64,000 bases of DNA from Glandiceps talaboti (Eukaryota; Hemichordata; Enteropneusta; Spengelidae), in the NCBI RefSeq assembly GCF_964340395.1, contig NC_135558.1, positions 10,672,001 through 10,736,000 on the forward strand, in the 5' to 3' direction. A model generated the notes under the pieces. It had not been told where the DNA came from and did not search any database. It was given only the letters and a program-made list of their open reading frames with translations. The position numbers were made by a program, and so were the translations under genes. Within the stretch, counting starts at the first letter, position 1; every line of letters begins with the position of its first letter. Shown here piece by piece: positions 24,259 to 43,507 of this stretch.

Positions 24259-24360
24259 AGTGGGCCGAGTTGGTGGGGCGAGTTGGCAGAGTGTGGGCCA
24301 AGTTGGTGGGGCGAGTTGGCAGAGGGTGGGGCGAGTTGGCAAAGAGTGGGTCGAGTTGGA
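24259..24360 (-). repeat. GCCAACTCGGCCCA array, inverted arm
   Basis: About six copies of TGGGCCGAGTTGG or its variant TGGGGCGAGTTGGC, the complement of the array 260 bp upstream. The two could pair into a long GC-rich stem. It lies just 5' of the TRAF2-like gene. Confidence 0.85.
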
Positions 24361-24961
24361 CGTGCACCTGAATCAGCCTGTATCAAATTATTAGTGTATA
24401 GCTGTTTGTTCACCAATGACATGAAACATTCAGTAATATAATATGCAGACAGCCAACACTGAAAGCAGCACATCATGTGAATTAATGTTTGAATCATTAC
24501 CATTTGCAATGGCGTCACATATAATGATACAGTCAAAGACTATAGGCTCATGACAAGCAAAGGCAGAGTATGTATAATAATAATACACATACAAAATTAA
24601 TACATATAAATACAAATGTACTTTAATAACTTTTTAAAAAGGCAACAGTTACCCTGCTCTTTTAATGAAGAAGCTGAGCACTCACTGTGTGAAATATGGA
24701 AGCATTAGCATATGCCAAATTATCATCACAAACTTTTTAAAATGTGGGTTCATAAAGCTGTAGAATTACATGTTTCTTGATGCTTTTATTTTAGTAGACC
24801 ATATTGTGATCCACTGCTCCTGATTGAGTATATTACATGATTCAAGCTAAACGTGAACTATACAAGCTAGCTAATGATATGATGAGGTTTATATAGATTA
24901 TAAAAATATCATGAAAATACTAACTTTGTGGTATTTTATTTCAGGTGTTTGTGATATTCAA

Positions 24962-33277
<8,316 letters not shown>

Positions 33278-35378
33278 TCTGTTTGACTAAATTACAGAAC
33301 ATATTACAATGTTGTCAAATATCTATCAATATAGATATACATATATATCTATTGTACTAAACAGCAGAACTAGAATTTATAACAACAACGCTAACAACAA
33401 CAGTTGGCTAGCTGTTCTGCAGTGTGGTCAAATCAGATTATTCGTCCAGTGTACACAAAATTGATAACCCTGAGGTTAACTATAACATAGATCCTGGAGT
33501 AAATAGTATTACTCTAAGGTCCATGGTTATAAGGTGATCAGAGGGTATAGGAATTGTACTGGCCAAGTTAGGAAACCAAAGGATAACTTTGGGCTGTGAA
33601 AAGAGTACAGCACTGGATAAAAGGATTGCAGATCCGCATGTAAGTGTTAGGATTACTGATACATTACCACTATACAGATGTATCCCTTCAGTTAGGAAAA
33701 ATCCTCCATTTGAAGTATATAATGTATGTAATATGGAATGTAGAAATATCTTACAATTTTCGGTTAAAAATAAGGATGCCCTTCATATGTAATGCTCTCA
33801 ACAATATCAGCACATTAAAATTCATAGCTCTCAATACATCAAAAAAAAAGAAAATATCTAATGAACTTGTTTCACATGTCTCATAAGAGCCCATTGTTAT
33901 ACACCTCTAAAGATGCCTACTAGATGACAGTGAATACTTTAGATTCCTTCCAAAGAAAAAATTATACTCTCTGGGTAGAAATTTTCATTCGTAACTTTCT
34001 TACTTAGATAGGTAATCAGAGTTAAGAGTAAATGTAATGATTCAAGTTAATCACATCACCCAATATATATATAGTTGTGTCTGTGATCTGTACATAAATT
34101 AGTTTTGTATTTCTTAAGTAGTTATTTTCAGGAGTTCAAATGCTTTATGACATGTTTCATTGCAATTTTCATTATCTTTATTAAACAATTTTCATTATTT
34201 CACATATACATTTTTGTTTAAAGTGACATGTATGTATTTCATACATCAAAATGTCAAGTAACAAAAGTCAATTTGACCATACACAAATAATGCATCATTT
34301 TATGACATGATAGCATAGTGACGGGAAACAGAATATATTTTTGAGATTTGGTTGACACCAAAAGTAGTTAAGTTATTGTAAGTAAAACAGCAATGATTTT
34401 TCTATTTTCAGTAATGTTGCAAATATTAAATACTCTATTTATTCACGTCAGGGAGGGGGTGGGGGAACTCATTGTAACTATTAATAGGCAACTTGCAAAC
34501 CCGCCATGTTGAATGTTGCATAATGGGAAATGTGATAATAAATACTGATAAATTGGTATTGTAAACAATACTGTTACATTGTTTGCAACCATGAATGGTC
34601 AATTCATAGTTTACCATGACTATTGTGGGAGGTATTTTTATCGATAGCTCCAGATTAGGTATTACGATAACCGCAGATAAACCCATAGTCCTTTGCGTCT
34701 GAACATACTCAGTCTGAATTGTCAGTTCCCAATTTAAAAGTTATATTTATTTGTCAAGAGAGTATTTGTCACCGTCACCAGTGTTTCTTTACCACATGAC
34801 AAGTATTTAACCGTCAAAGAAACACTTGTATTAAATACTGATATTATATTCCTGGATTGTTATTTTATGATTTGATTCCCTTATGATTTCGTTCATTCAA
34901 TAATAAAGATATATGTTGGAAATCAATTGCAAATGTTAAACTATCATACATGTATAGTTGTGAGATTGAATTTGCATGTGGAAAGCAATGATGGTTCCCG
35001 AAGAGCTAATCACAGGTCACTCGGGAACTTTCGGCGTATGTTTGAACACATGATATTCTTGCAAACTACAAGAGACGATGACAGAGCTTGTAATCCTCCG
35101 ACATCTCAGAACAATACCTGTTGCTAATATGTTCCTTCCTTATCTGTGCTAAGCTTCTAACTGATACCCGTAATTTTCTGTTTCATTGCAAAAAGAATAA
35201 AAAGAAATAAAAACTTGTCACGCTTAGAAACCGATGTGTGAGGGCGCCTCACCACTGCGTACCATACAGACATCCAGATGAGTGATGAAATGAATATGAA
35301 TAATTTCGCATCGCAGATATATATTTATCTTAAATTATCAAAAATCCCTTCTAAATTTTATGCTTCTGCATTAAAAAA

Positions 35379-35472
35379 TGAAGAGAAACATTTTTCAACT
35401 GTTATGTAATAAGTCGATTTCACTGCCAAAACGATTTATTACGTAACAGTTGTAAAACGTCAGTTTCTCTTC
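35379..35472. repeat. 94-bp hairpin with TGAAGAGAAAC ends
   Basis: TGAAGAGAAAC...CAACTGTTATGTAATAAGTCG folds on CGATTTATTACGTAACAGTTG...GTTTCTCTTCA around CACTGCC. A diverged single-arm relative is at 36058-36130. Confidence 0.75.
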
Positions 35473-35689
35473 ATTGCCAATAGCTCACAGGCACTTGTTT
35501 TCCCGATACGCGATATGATATGATATCGATATTAAATATTGAGATACTTGGCCAATAACATATGAAAGGGTTAAAATATAAACACGGGTTTCTAGGATCG
35601 CGTAAGTCCACGCACAGCGAAATATAAACAAGGTTTGCCACAGAACGCAGTCACAGATAAAAATAAACAATAAATGTAAAACCTGTCAA

Positions 35690-36450
35690 GTTGACCAAGT
35701 TTTTCTGTCCATGGCCGGCCGGGGTGGGTGGGGGGGGGGGGTGGATTGTTCCATGGGCCAACCAAAAGTCTCTGATACCCCTCTGTAAAACCTTAAACAG
35801 ACTGACCGCCTACCACTTATTTCTAAAACATGCCCCCCCCCCCCCCCCCGTGGTATGTGATTATGTGATATATACGGGAGGGGGCTATATATCATAATCA
35901 CATACCACTGGTTTGACTTATGTCTAAACCTTAATACATTGGCTCAAAAGTCAACGTTACTCCCCATCCCGTCTGATTCTGCGAAATGCGAACATAAATT
36001 TAAGGTCGCCTGTACATCATTTAAACTCGATTTCTCCACAAAGGTCAAAACACGCAAAATTTCGTCTCTTCCAGTGTAAAAACGACTTATTACGTAAGAG
36101 TTGAAAAATGTGAGTTTCTTTGTATTGTCAATAGGAACACGTGTCCGGGGCTAAAGCAAATCATAGTTTATAAATTTTATAGTGGAAAACATGACCATTT
36201 GAGGGCAATTTTGGATAATGTAACATAAATCATATCTGAAAAATATATTGAAAAACGGGGTCGGGTCAACCTTCCACTGACCAACAAAAAGTCTCTGACA
36301 CCTCTCTCTGTAAAACCTTGAACAGGCTGACCGCCCACCACTTATTTCTAAATCATGAACGCCTTTCCCCTCCCCTCCCTCCTGTCCTCCTTCCCCTCCC
36401 TCCTCTACATACCATAATCATGTGCAAGGACTGGTTTGACTTATATGTCT
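35690..36450 (+). repeat. Direct duplication of about 200 bp
   Basis: 35750-35950 and 36265-36450 share CCAACNAAAAGTCTCTGA, TGTAAAACCTT, CTGACCGCC, CACTTATTTCTAAA and GGTTTGACTTAT. Each copy carries its own C-rich tract. The copies of the TTATTACGTAA hairpin nearby suggest that the duplicated unit is longer. Confidence 0.7.
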
Positions 36451-37018
36451 AACATATCGATATTGACAAGACAGCAGCACCATTATGTAATTAGCAACTA
36501 GTGATTTTATTTTAATAGGCTTTGTTTATTTTATTTTTTTTAAAACTTAGAAGAGAAATACACCACAACCTTAGAGAGCTTGTGATCGCCTGCCTCTCTC
36601 TTGGATGTAAACCCCCACCCCACCCCAAGTGTATATGAAACATTATGGAAGTACTGGTTCACCGCGACAGCAATGTTTATCACAAATTTTGGTAGTTGTC
36701 GAATTGCTCACACATTTTAGCTGCGGCTGTTATATCGACATCCATTTTTTTTATATTAGCTATAGAAATAAAACACTGCGCGCGTTTACAATAGCTTGTA
36801 AATAAAATGTAAAGAAAAAAGTCCAATCAGATTGATCTTGTTGATCTTTTAAGACACAAATCATTTTATAAAAATATTTTCTGTATACATGTAACTGTGT
36901 CGACTAAAAAAATATATATACTCGATGAAGAAAGTTATGTGAAAGTATCGCGCCATCTGCCGATTAATAAGTGTATTTTTTTACATAAATTTTGTAAGTG
37001 TTTACAAATATGTTAGCT

Positions 37019-37398
37019 TTATAGAAGGTAAAATGATTCAATTATCATCTGGCATGTTTCAACAGACATCCAAAATCTATACATCACAGTGAACTGGACT
37101 ACACCAATACCAACACTGCCCACCACGTCGGTTATATAATGGCGTCCTAACACTAGTCTGGACAGGATGATGGAGCTGAAGCTGATTGTCAGTACAAGTG
37201 ACGTAGATGTAGCCATGTCCAATTTTGTTGCCAGGATGCAACCCACCAATGTTGACCGTGTACTGTGTCCTGATGGGAACGACAGTCCTGCTGAATTGGC
37301 AGATATTGTGCCTAACATATCGATGGAATTCTGTCTGGGTCGAGGTCTTTTCACCAGGAACTTCAGTGTCATCACCACTACGATGTCCAAACATATAC
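37019..37398 (-). CDS. plpp6: PLPP6-like last exon (PAP2 catalytic motifs)
   Basis: ICLDIVVVMTLKFLVKRPRP through the stop. Contains all three PAP2 motifs and two to three hydrophobic helices. The acceptor lies at 37399-37401 on the minus strand. Confidence 0.92.
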
Positions 37399-37747
37399 CT
37401 GTGGGGGAGACACAGTAATTGCAAAACACCATTACATATATTAACACGCGATGTGTTTGTTACAGCAACATGTAATGGTTGGAGGGTGTGATGGTAAACA
37501 CTTGGATGGACTGTGTACTGGTGGTGGACATTTGACAAATGAAAAATGTGTAGGAAAAATCGACCATGTAAATGACAGATTTTCCTCTAAAAGAAAAAAC
37601 GCTCAAACTTTGATGACAATATCAATCCCTCCAAAAAATCTATTCCCATGCTAACCTTTAGGTACGAATCTTGTATTTGAAAATATGACAGGCTTCTGAC
37701 ATGTATACACACAGCGCACATATGACTATGTCCATATATATATTCTC

Positions 37748-38096
37748 TTAAAATGGCCATATGGATGAGGATATTGAGTATTTATTTTGGATTTTTAATT
37801 CATAAAACAATTTTATCATGGCTTCCTACTTGAAAAATCAACATATGCCAAGTTCTTGTATGTAACTCAATACATTGCAAAAGATTTATAAATGTGTAAA
37901 AATTTTGTTATTGTACGTACAAAAACAAACCTTTAACATTTTGCAATGTATTCATCAGAGTTAAAATAACAGACTTTGTCGAATTGAATGTTTCACATTG
38001 ATTTTTCAAGTTGAAAGCCAAAATAAAAATGTTTTATAAATTCAAATTCAAAATAAATACCTCATTCATATGGCCGCCCCATCCATATGGCCCCGT
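37748..38096. mobile_element. Long-hairpin MITE, copy C
   Basis: TTAA at 37748 then AATGGCCATATGGATGAGG. The right arm ends CATCCATATGGCCCC without TTAA. Centre TTATTGTACGTACAAAAAC. It lies in the PLPP6-like intron. Confidence 0.85.
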
Positions 38097-38522
38097 AAAA
38101 AAGTAAAGATAATTGTTCTGGTATGTGACATTAGATAATGATATCTTTTCACATCCTTGTCATTTCAACAGTACACACAACTGACGGTACTATGTATTAG
38201 ACGTGTATATTGTCTCGTACAGGGTCACTCCCAAGATAATCGAGGACACATAACTTTCCAATTAAACTTGCGTTTGTCTTCTCCGTCATGAGACGGAAAA
38301 CAAGATTTAAAAAAATATCACATGTACACGTCATATTGATCTTTTTCGAGTAGTGATCACGAGAAGACAATACGAGTACCACCTGGTCAAATCCAGACTC
38401 TCACAGTTCCAACACACTTGTTTACGTTAAAATACGACGTGATCTAAGAAAGTCTGTCAAGAAATGCACTCTGTTGTTATGCTATTGTAGTTGTATTTAA
38501 AGACTACTTTTCGATTATCGTG

Positions 38523-38560
<38 letters not shown>

Positions 38561-38993
38561 AATCGGCTTGAATTTGCGACTAGATGTATACTTCAATGGA
38601 CTTTTTCAAGGAGAAAATACTTCGATTGTAATTCATTCTCACAAGTCAAAGATATTTTGCTACAGCTGAAAAGTACTAGTAATACGAAGAGGAGTCTAAA
38701 TAAGCGCCGCCGCAAAAAAGGCTAGTTATTTTACGACGATGAGAGGGGGCATATGTATTAAAGCGCCGTCGCAAAGAAGCAAGTCGTTTTACGATAATGC
38801 TGTATTCAGACAATCATAATAAAAGATACATAACAGTTATCCATAAGTAGTTTGGCTGGGTGTTGGGTTGATTTTTCACTAACAGAAGAATATTGTAGTT
38901 TTCGTAGTCAGTTCTAGCTACTCAGCATTTTATCTTTGGTAAGGTATATACGACGTACAATTATATGTTACATACCAAGACATCTTTACTCAC

Positions 38994-39146
38994 CTGTTGC
39001 AAGATTAACCATAAACTGCTCAAGTTCAACGTCATCCGTATAGATAATCACAGTCACGGTGATGGACAACCAGAGAAGTCCGTGACCCATCATCTCTAGT
39101 ACTTTCATGAAGGGTCTTAAAGTTGCCAGTTTCGAATCCTTGCTAG
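38994..39146 (-). CDS. plpp6: PLPP6-like first exon, 3' fragment after the insertion
   Basis: Reads SKDSKLATLRPFMKVLEMMG and one hydrophobic helix, ending ACAG|GTGAGT. Directly abuts the 3' LTR; bases 39143-39146 (CTAG) are the target duplication. Confidence 0.88.
39143..39146. other. Target-site duplication CTAG (left)
   Basis: CTAG directly beside the 3' LTR, matching the CTAG at 51573-51576. Together they show a single insertion event in the host exon. Confidence 0.93.
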
Positions 39147-39860
39147 TGTTACAACGCTGAATTTGGTAGCTGCAACGTTGACCCGTATTCAGCGGTAAAC
39201 TTTGGACTCGCCCGGATAGCAATCTGAGAGGTACCGATTTCACGAAACAGTGCTCTGTAAAAAGAAGAAACTCACAAGGACACAAATATTACTTTTGTGT
39301 TGAATGACTTATACGATTTGCAGCATAGGGAGCTATTCGCCTCAGTTCCAGTCAATTACAGTTAATTGTCAAAGTTCTTTCAAGTAATTTCAGCTCAGCT
39401 CACAATTTCTCAAGAACCCGCTGGTATCGCTCTTCACTTCAGTCGCCAACTGACTTAGTCTCCGGAATAGCGAATTCCACAGCTACTTCAAACGCATACG
39501 TCATCAACATTTTTATTTAAAACATCGTTCATTCCGTATTACAAATATGGTTAACAAACAAATTGTTTACAACAAAAGATTCTCTCTTAACCTTATTTAG
39601 TAAATGTTTATTAATATAATTAATTCAATTCAGCAATAGCCAGTTTATTGACCCGTGCTAAATAATTCTAGCTAGACAGCTGTTGATTCAATTGGGACAC
39701 AATTTATCACTCTAAGATGACATGTGACCTCTACTCATTAGGATAGAATAACATTACTTGACCCGGCTCTGTCTCATTAATCAATGTGACCTTATCACTT
39801 GTGTCTTTTGTCAACAGAGGAATTATCAAATCTTAAATGTTTATTTTGTGACTCGTAACA
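39147..39860 (-). repeat. 3' LTR, 714 bp
   Basis: By-eye identical to 50859-51572. On the minus strand it opens TGTTACGAGTCAC and closes CAGCGTTGTAACA, with AATAAA-type signals. An ATG at 39285 opens a frame that leaves the LTR and continues in frame into the PLPP6-like exon. Confidence 0.96.
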
Positions 39861-39871
39861 CCATTCCCCCC
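39861..39871 (-). promoter_or_regulatory. Polypurine tract for plus-strand priming
   Basis: GGGGGGAATGG immediately before the TGTTAC of the 3' LTR on the minus strand, the expected position. Confidence 0.8.
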
Positions 39872-40737
39872 GTCAAAATATGTTTTGTCCCCAAAACACG
39901 TAACCAGCCTAATTGTAAGAGAAGCTAATTTAGGTTACAAAATATTGGGAAGAGCGAAAGTGATGGTACCGAAAGATGAAGGTCACATACTGTCAAAGAG
40001 ATTATTGAGGACAGACGAGCCCGTATAGTTTATATCATACATCAAGTCAAGTAAAGTTTGATAAATATAAAGTAAAGAAGGAATTTTTTTTTTTTTTTTT
40101 TTTAAGGTAAAAACCTGATAATCCGTAAAAATTTGGAAAGTCGGAAATGTGAAGATAGCTTAAATGCCAAAGAAATGGTAAAAGGGTTTGTTGAGATGTC
40201 GTGAGACAAAGGTTTTGTAATATCGATCAAAATTTGTTCACAAAATTCACTTATTTAGCTTAATTAACTTAATTATCTTAAATAATTCTTAATTATAAAA
40301 GGCAAAAAGAGTTGCAAAATTGTTCTTAATTGAAAATTTAAATCGTCAAAATGTTTCATGTGAACTTGTAAAAGTTCAAAACTGTCCGAGAGTCTAAGAG
40401 TTCAAATTCATTTCAACAATTAGAGTTGAAAATGTTAAGAGTTCAAAAGTTTGTGTCTTCATATAATAATATTGAGGAACTGAAAAGAAACGTCAATATG
40501 ATGACGTGAAAGTTGAAAGTAGCTCAACAACTTTGTTCCTTAAAGACATTTAAAAGTTAAAGTATTGAGATCACAACTGTCTCTCAATTTTCAGTGTGAA
40601 AGTTATCTCAATGTTCAGAGACTAAAAGTCCTTAATTAAATCTAATTAGACGTCAAAATAAAATAGGTACCATTAAAACAATTAATTGTTCATTAAATTT
40701 GATAACTGTTAACCATCAAAATTCCAGCGATTGTTCC
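39872..40737 (-). other. Untranslated stretch between env and 3' polypurine tract
   Basis: About 870 bp, strongly AT-rich, with a poly-T tract at 40086-40103 and many GTTCAAAA/AAAGTT words. No open frame. Probably 3' untranslated RNA of the element. Confidence 0.55.
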
Positions 40738-43290
40738 TTAAATTGTAAACCATGTCAAGTTCAAGGGGTCACATTTCGGAATAGAGTTTTGAGGTTGAAG
40801 TGGAGTCGCAGTTGCACTAGTCTGTCGGCTAATGTCGTTACCGTTGCTAGCGTGGATGTCTGTCGTCACACCACTTAATCTACTGTTTACGAGTCTAGCA
40901 TCTTCATGAATGAAGGGGCCCTGTAAAGGGTTGTCATGAATTGTGCAACTAGGCAAAGAGGTCATGTCCTTACTAGAATCACACTTAGGATGATCTGAAA
41001 TAGTAGGCAATATCGGGATGACATGCATTTCATGATCAATTGGACTGGCCTCAGAAGCCGTTGTCTTAACCATCAGTTTGTGCCAATATTGTTTAATGGC
41101 ACGTAGGCAGTACTTATAAGTAATCATAAATATGATACAGAGAGCAAAAATACATATTGCCTCAACAATATATTTAATATAATCGGTGTTATGTGGAGGT
41201 TCAAATGGTTTTGTAGGGGATGGGTTTGTAGATATGAACCAAGAAATTTCCTGCGCTTCAACTCTTTTGGCCAATAAGATTTGCAACGCTACACTAAAAT
41301 TTCTCATTTTCCACATCAGATATATGGACAATGCCAAGTTAACACACGATAATGCTAGGGTCACCCAAATTGAATTTGGAAACATTGTAAATACTGATGG
41401 ATCATCATTAAAGTTCATGTTCTCCTGCCGAAATTGATCCATAGGAGTAAGAAAGACTTTGGAATTATCACGAAGCATAGTGGCAGCACGATTCAAATCA
41501 ATTTTGATATCGTTTTCTGTGCTTAAAGTTTGTTTCCACTCAGTCTCTAATATTTGTACATCTGGCAATTGAACTGATGTAGGATTGTCGCTTAAGGTAG
41601 ATAATTTCAAAGTAGGAAGGGCTGTACTATATAAAGACATAAGAACCGGAATATTCAAAGTATGACTATATACGATATCATGATCTTGTTGGCAACTATT
41701 TCCCAAGGTATCTATGTAGTATTTTTTTGAGAATAGTAAACAACCGCAAGGTATCGTGATCACACAAAAATGACACTTTTCAATTTTCTGCAATATTGCA
41801 TCATTACAAGAAAGATGCCAATCTGATGAATAACCCTGAATTAATACTTGCGAATTTCGCAGCACCTGGGCTCTTTGAATGCCTGTGTGACGAACAATTA
41901 TTTGAGGATTACACCATTTCAAGACTTTAGAATGTTGATTCAATAATACTGCACGAGCACATGATGGTAAGTCTGGTTTCAAAATTGTAAGTGGTTGACA
42001 AATAAGAATGGATAAACCTTGACATGTTTGAAATTCAGCTGTTGACATTTCTAGAAAATAATCTCCATTTCGCTGTATTGCAAAATAATTTGGCAAGTTA
42101 TTTAAGACAGTAACAGATTGTGAAATCGCAGTTCCGTTTGTATTTTGTGCTACTGATGGAAAGGAAGGAATTGGCAAATGAATTACCTTAAATACATCGA
42201 AAATCAATGAATGACGACATAAAGGTACTGGAATATTGATGTAAATATTGTGGCCGTTTCTATAAAAAGTAGTTCCTTTTTGACGGTGATAATATGATGC
42301 GGTTTCGTGACACAAATGATATTGTGAATATTTTTTCTGAAAGTTGTCTTGTAACTTTTGCAGTGAATTTTCTAAAAGTTTGGAAGAGACAAATTCTGGT
42401 GGTAAATAGCCTTCCAGCAAGGTTTGCATACCAATTAAACGTTCTGTAGCTTTGGCTATTAAAACATCCAATGTACGTGATCTATCATCCAGAGCATTTA
42501 AAAGTAACATATAACGATGAAATTGATCATTTGAAAGATGATAACTATGGTCCTGTCGCTGTGTTTGTAATCGGAGTCGTTCAATGTCTGCTACTGCAAG
42601 AGTCAATTGTTCTACCGTTGAAAAAGTGTTATTGACAGAAGACCACAAATTGTCAATTCGTCGATTTGTAATCTTGAGTACGGAACTCAGGTCAGCACTA
42701 AAATGACGTAATCCTGTACGTTGATTTGCTAGTTCTTGTTCAACTGATGAAATATGACGTGCTAAAATCGAGACATCTTTCGTTGTTGCTGTTCCAAATA
42801 GAGTTTTAGAAATTTGCCCAATTATTGGCAAAATTGACCTGGTCTTTCGTTCTGAATTATAACCATTATCAAATCCCTTATTTCCATACTTGAATGATGA
42901 AAGTCGATCTAGTTCATTTAAGTAATGACGTAACTCTTTCAGCTTGTACTTTATGCGATAGTTTAACGTCTTGATGGAAGCAGAGAATTCATCACACATA
43001 GCATCAGTAATATTTAAAAGACACACCTGTTTATGCTGAAATGTTGATGTAACTTTCACAATCTCGTGTATATCCAGCCATGGAACCGCTATAGTGAGTG
43101 ACCAACTGCTAGCAGAAGCTTCAATGACTGCTACCTTTTCGAAAATCACACCATAATTTAGACGTTGTACATCATCTGTGGCCATGAAGTCATAATCCGA
43201 GTCACTTTTTGCATATAATAATGGAAAAAGCATGACATAGAAGAAGACTGTTGCCTTTAGCATTGTAAACAGAAATGTTCTCCGGTCCAT
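40738..43290 (-). CDS. env: Envelope-like class I fusion glycoprotein, F-type
   Basis: 850 residues. An N-terminal signal peptide lies within residues 1-27. A furin-type site RKTR at 148-151 is followed by a hydrophobic, glycine-containing stretch (152-168), then a long helical region (about 172-245), the layout of errantivirus and baculovirus F proteins. The ectodomain has many cysteines and N-x-S/T sites. Two hydrophobic spans near 634-656 and 701-727 are likely membrane segments, with a tail of about 120 residues. Two spans rather than one is unusual; the second may be the anchor. The role in the family is membrane fusion and possible cell-to-cell spread. Frame intact with no stop. Confidence 0.8.
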   Translation of the reverse strand: MDRRTFLFTMLKATVFFYVMLFPLLYAKSDSDYDFMATDDVQRLNYGVIFEKVAVIEASASSWSLTIAVPWLDIHEIVKVTSTFQHKQVCLLNITDAMCDEFSASIKTLNYRIKYKLKELRHYLNELDRLSSFKYGNKGFDNGYNSERKTRSILPIIGQISKTLFGTATTKDVSILARHISSVEQELANQRTGLRHFSADLSSVLKITNRRIDNLWSSVNNTFSTVEQLTLAVADIERLRLQTQRQDHSYHLSNDQFHRYMLLLNALDDRSRTLDVLIAKATERLIGMQTLLEGYLPPEFVSSKLLENSLQKLQDNFQKKYSQYHLCHETASYYHRQKGTTFYRNGHNIYINIPVPLCRHSLIFDVFKVIHLPIPSFPSVAQNTNGTAISQSVTVLNNLPNYFAIQRNGDYFLEMSTAEFQTCQGLSILICQPLTILKPDLPSCARAVLLNQHSKVLKWCNPQIIVRHTGIQRAQVLRNSQVLIQGYSSDWHLSCNDAILQKIEKCHFCVITIPCGCLLFSKKYYIDTLGNSCQQDHDIVYSHTLNIPVLMSLYSTALPTLKLSTLSDNPTSVQLPDVQILETEWKQTLSTENDIKIDLNRAATMLRDNSKVFLTPMDQFRQENMNFNDDPSVFTMFPNSIWVTLALSCVNLALSIYLMWKMRNFSVALQILLAKRVEAQEISWFISTNPSPTKPFEPPHNTDYIKYIVEAICIFALCIIFMITYKYCLRAIKQYWHKLMVKTTASEASPIDHEMHVIPILPTISDHPKCDSSKDMTSLPSCTIHDNPLQGPFIHEDARLVNSRLSGVTTDIHASNGNDISRQTSATATPLQPQNSIPKCDPLNLTWFTI

Positions 43291-43507
43291 GGTGATCGAT
43301 GAAGTGAGCTAATCAATGTTATCATTTAATGATGTGACCACGTAAGATATTTAAGAAATATTTACTTGTGTGATTTTGAAAGCGAGGCTGAGGATAGTCA
43401 GAAGTTATTTTACCATATAAGGTCAGAGCATGACGGATATGGAGATAACAATTTATGTGAGGTATACGAAGAATTTGAGAGATGTTCGAAATTCTAGTCA
43501 ATAGTGT

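Larger units (their letters stand above)
17890..24944. other. Repeat-rich intergenic region, no intact gene
   Basis: Seven kilobases between the lysine-rich protein gene and the first TRAF2-like exon seen. Almost all of it is repeats entered separately. Open frames are short, several being artefacts of microsatellites. An upstream non-coding TRAF2 exon and promoter may lie here, but I cannot place them. Confidence 0.55.
33278..37018. other. Convergent intergenic region between TRAF2-like and PLPP6-like genes
   Basis: Holds both 3' UTRs (TRAF2-like on plus, PLPP6-like on minus), so transcription converges here. AATAAA near 34902 is a possible TRAF2-like poly(A) signal. A duplicated segment and a hairpin at 35.4-36.4 kb are entered separately. 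No gene is seen. Confidence 0.5.

Noticed and set aside
23826-24360. CRISPR-like repeat array
   Set aside because: Repeats are 14 bp, spacers are often absent or near-identical, and the setting is a eukaryotic genome.
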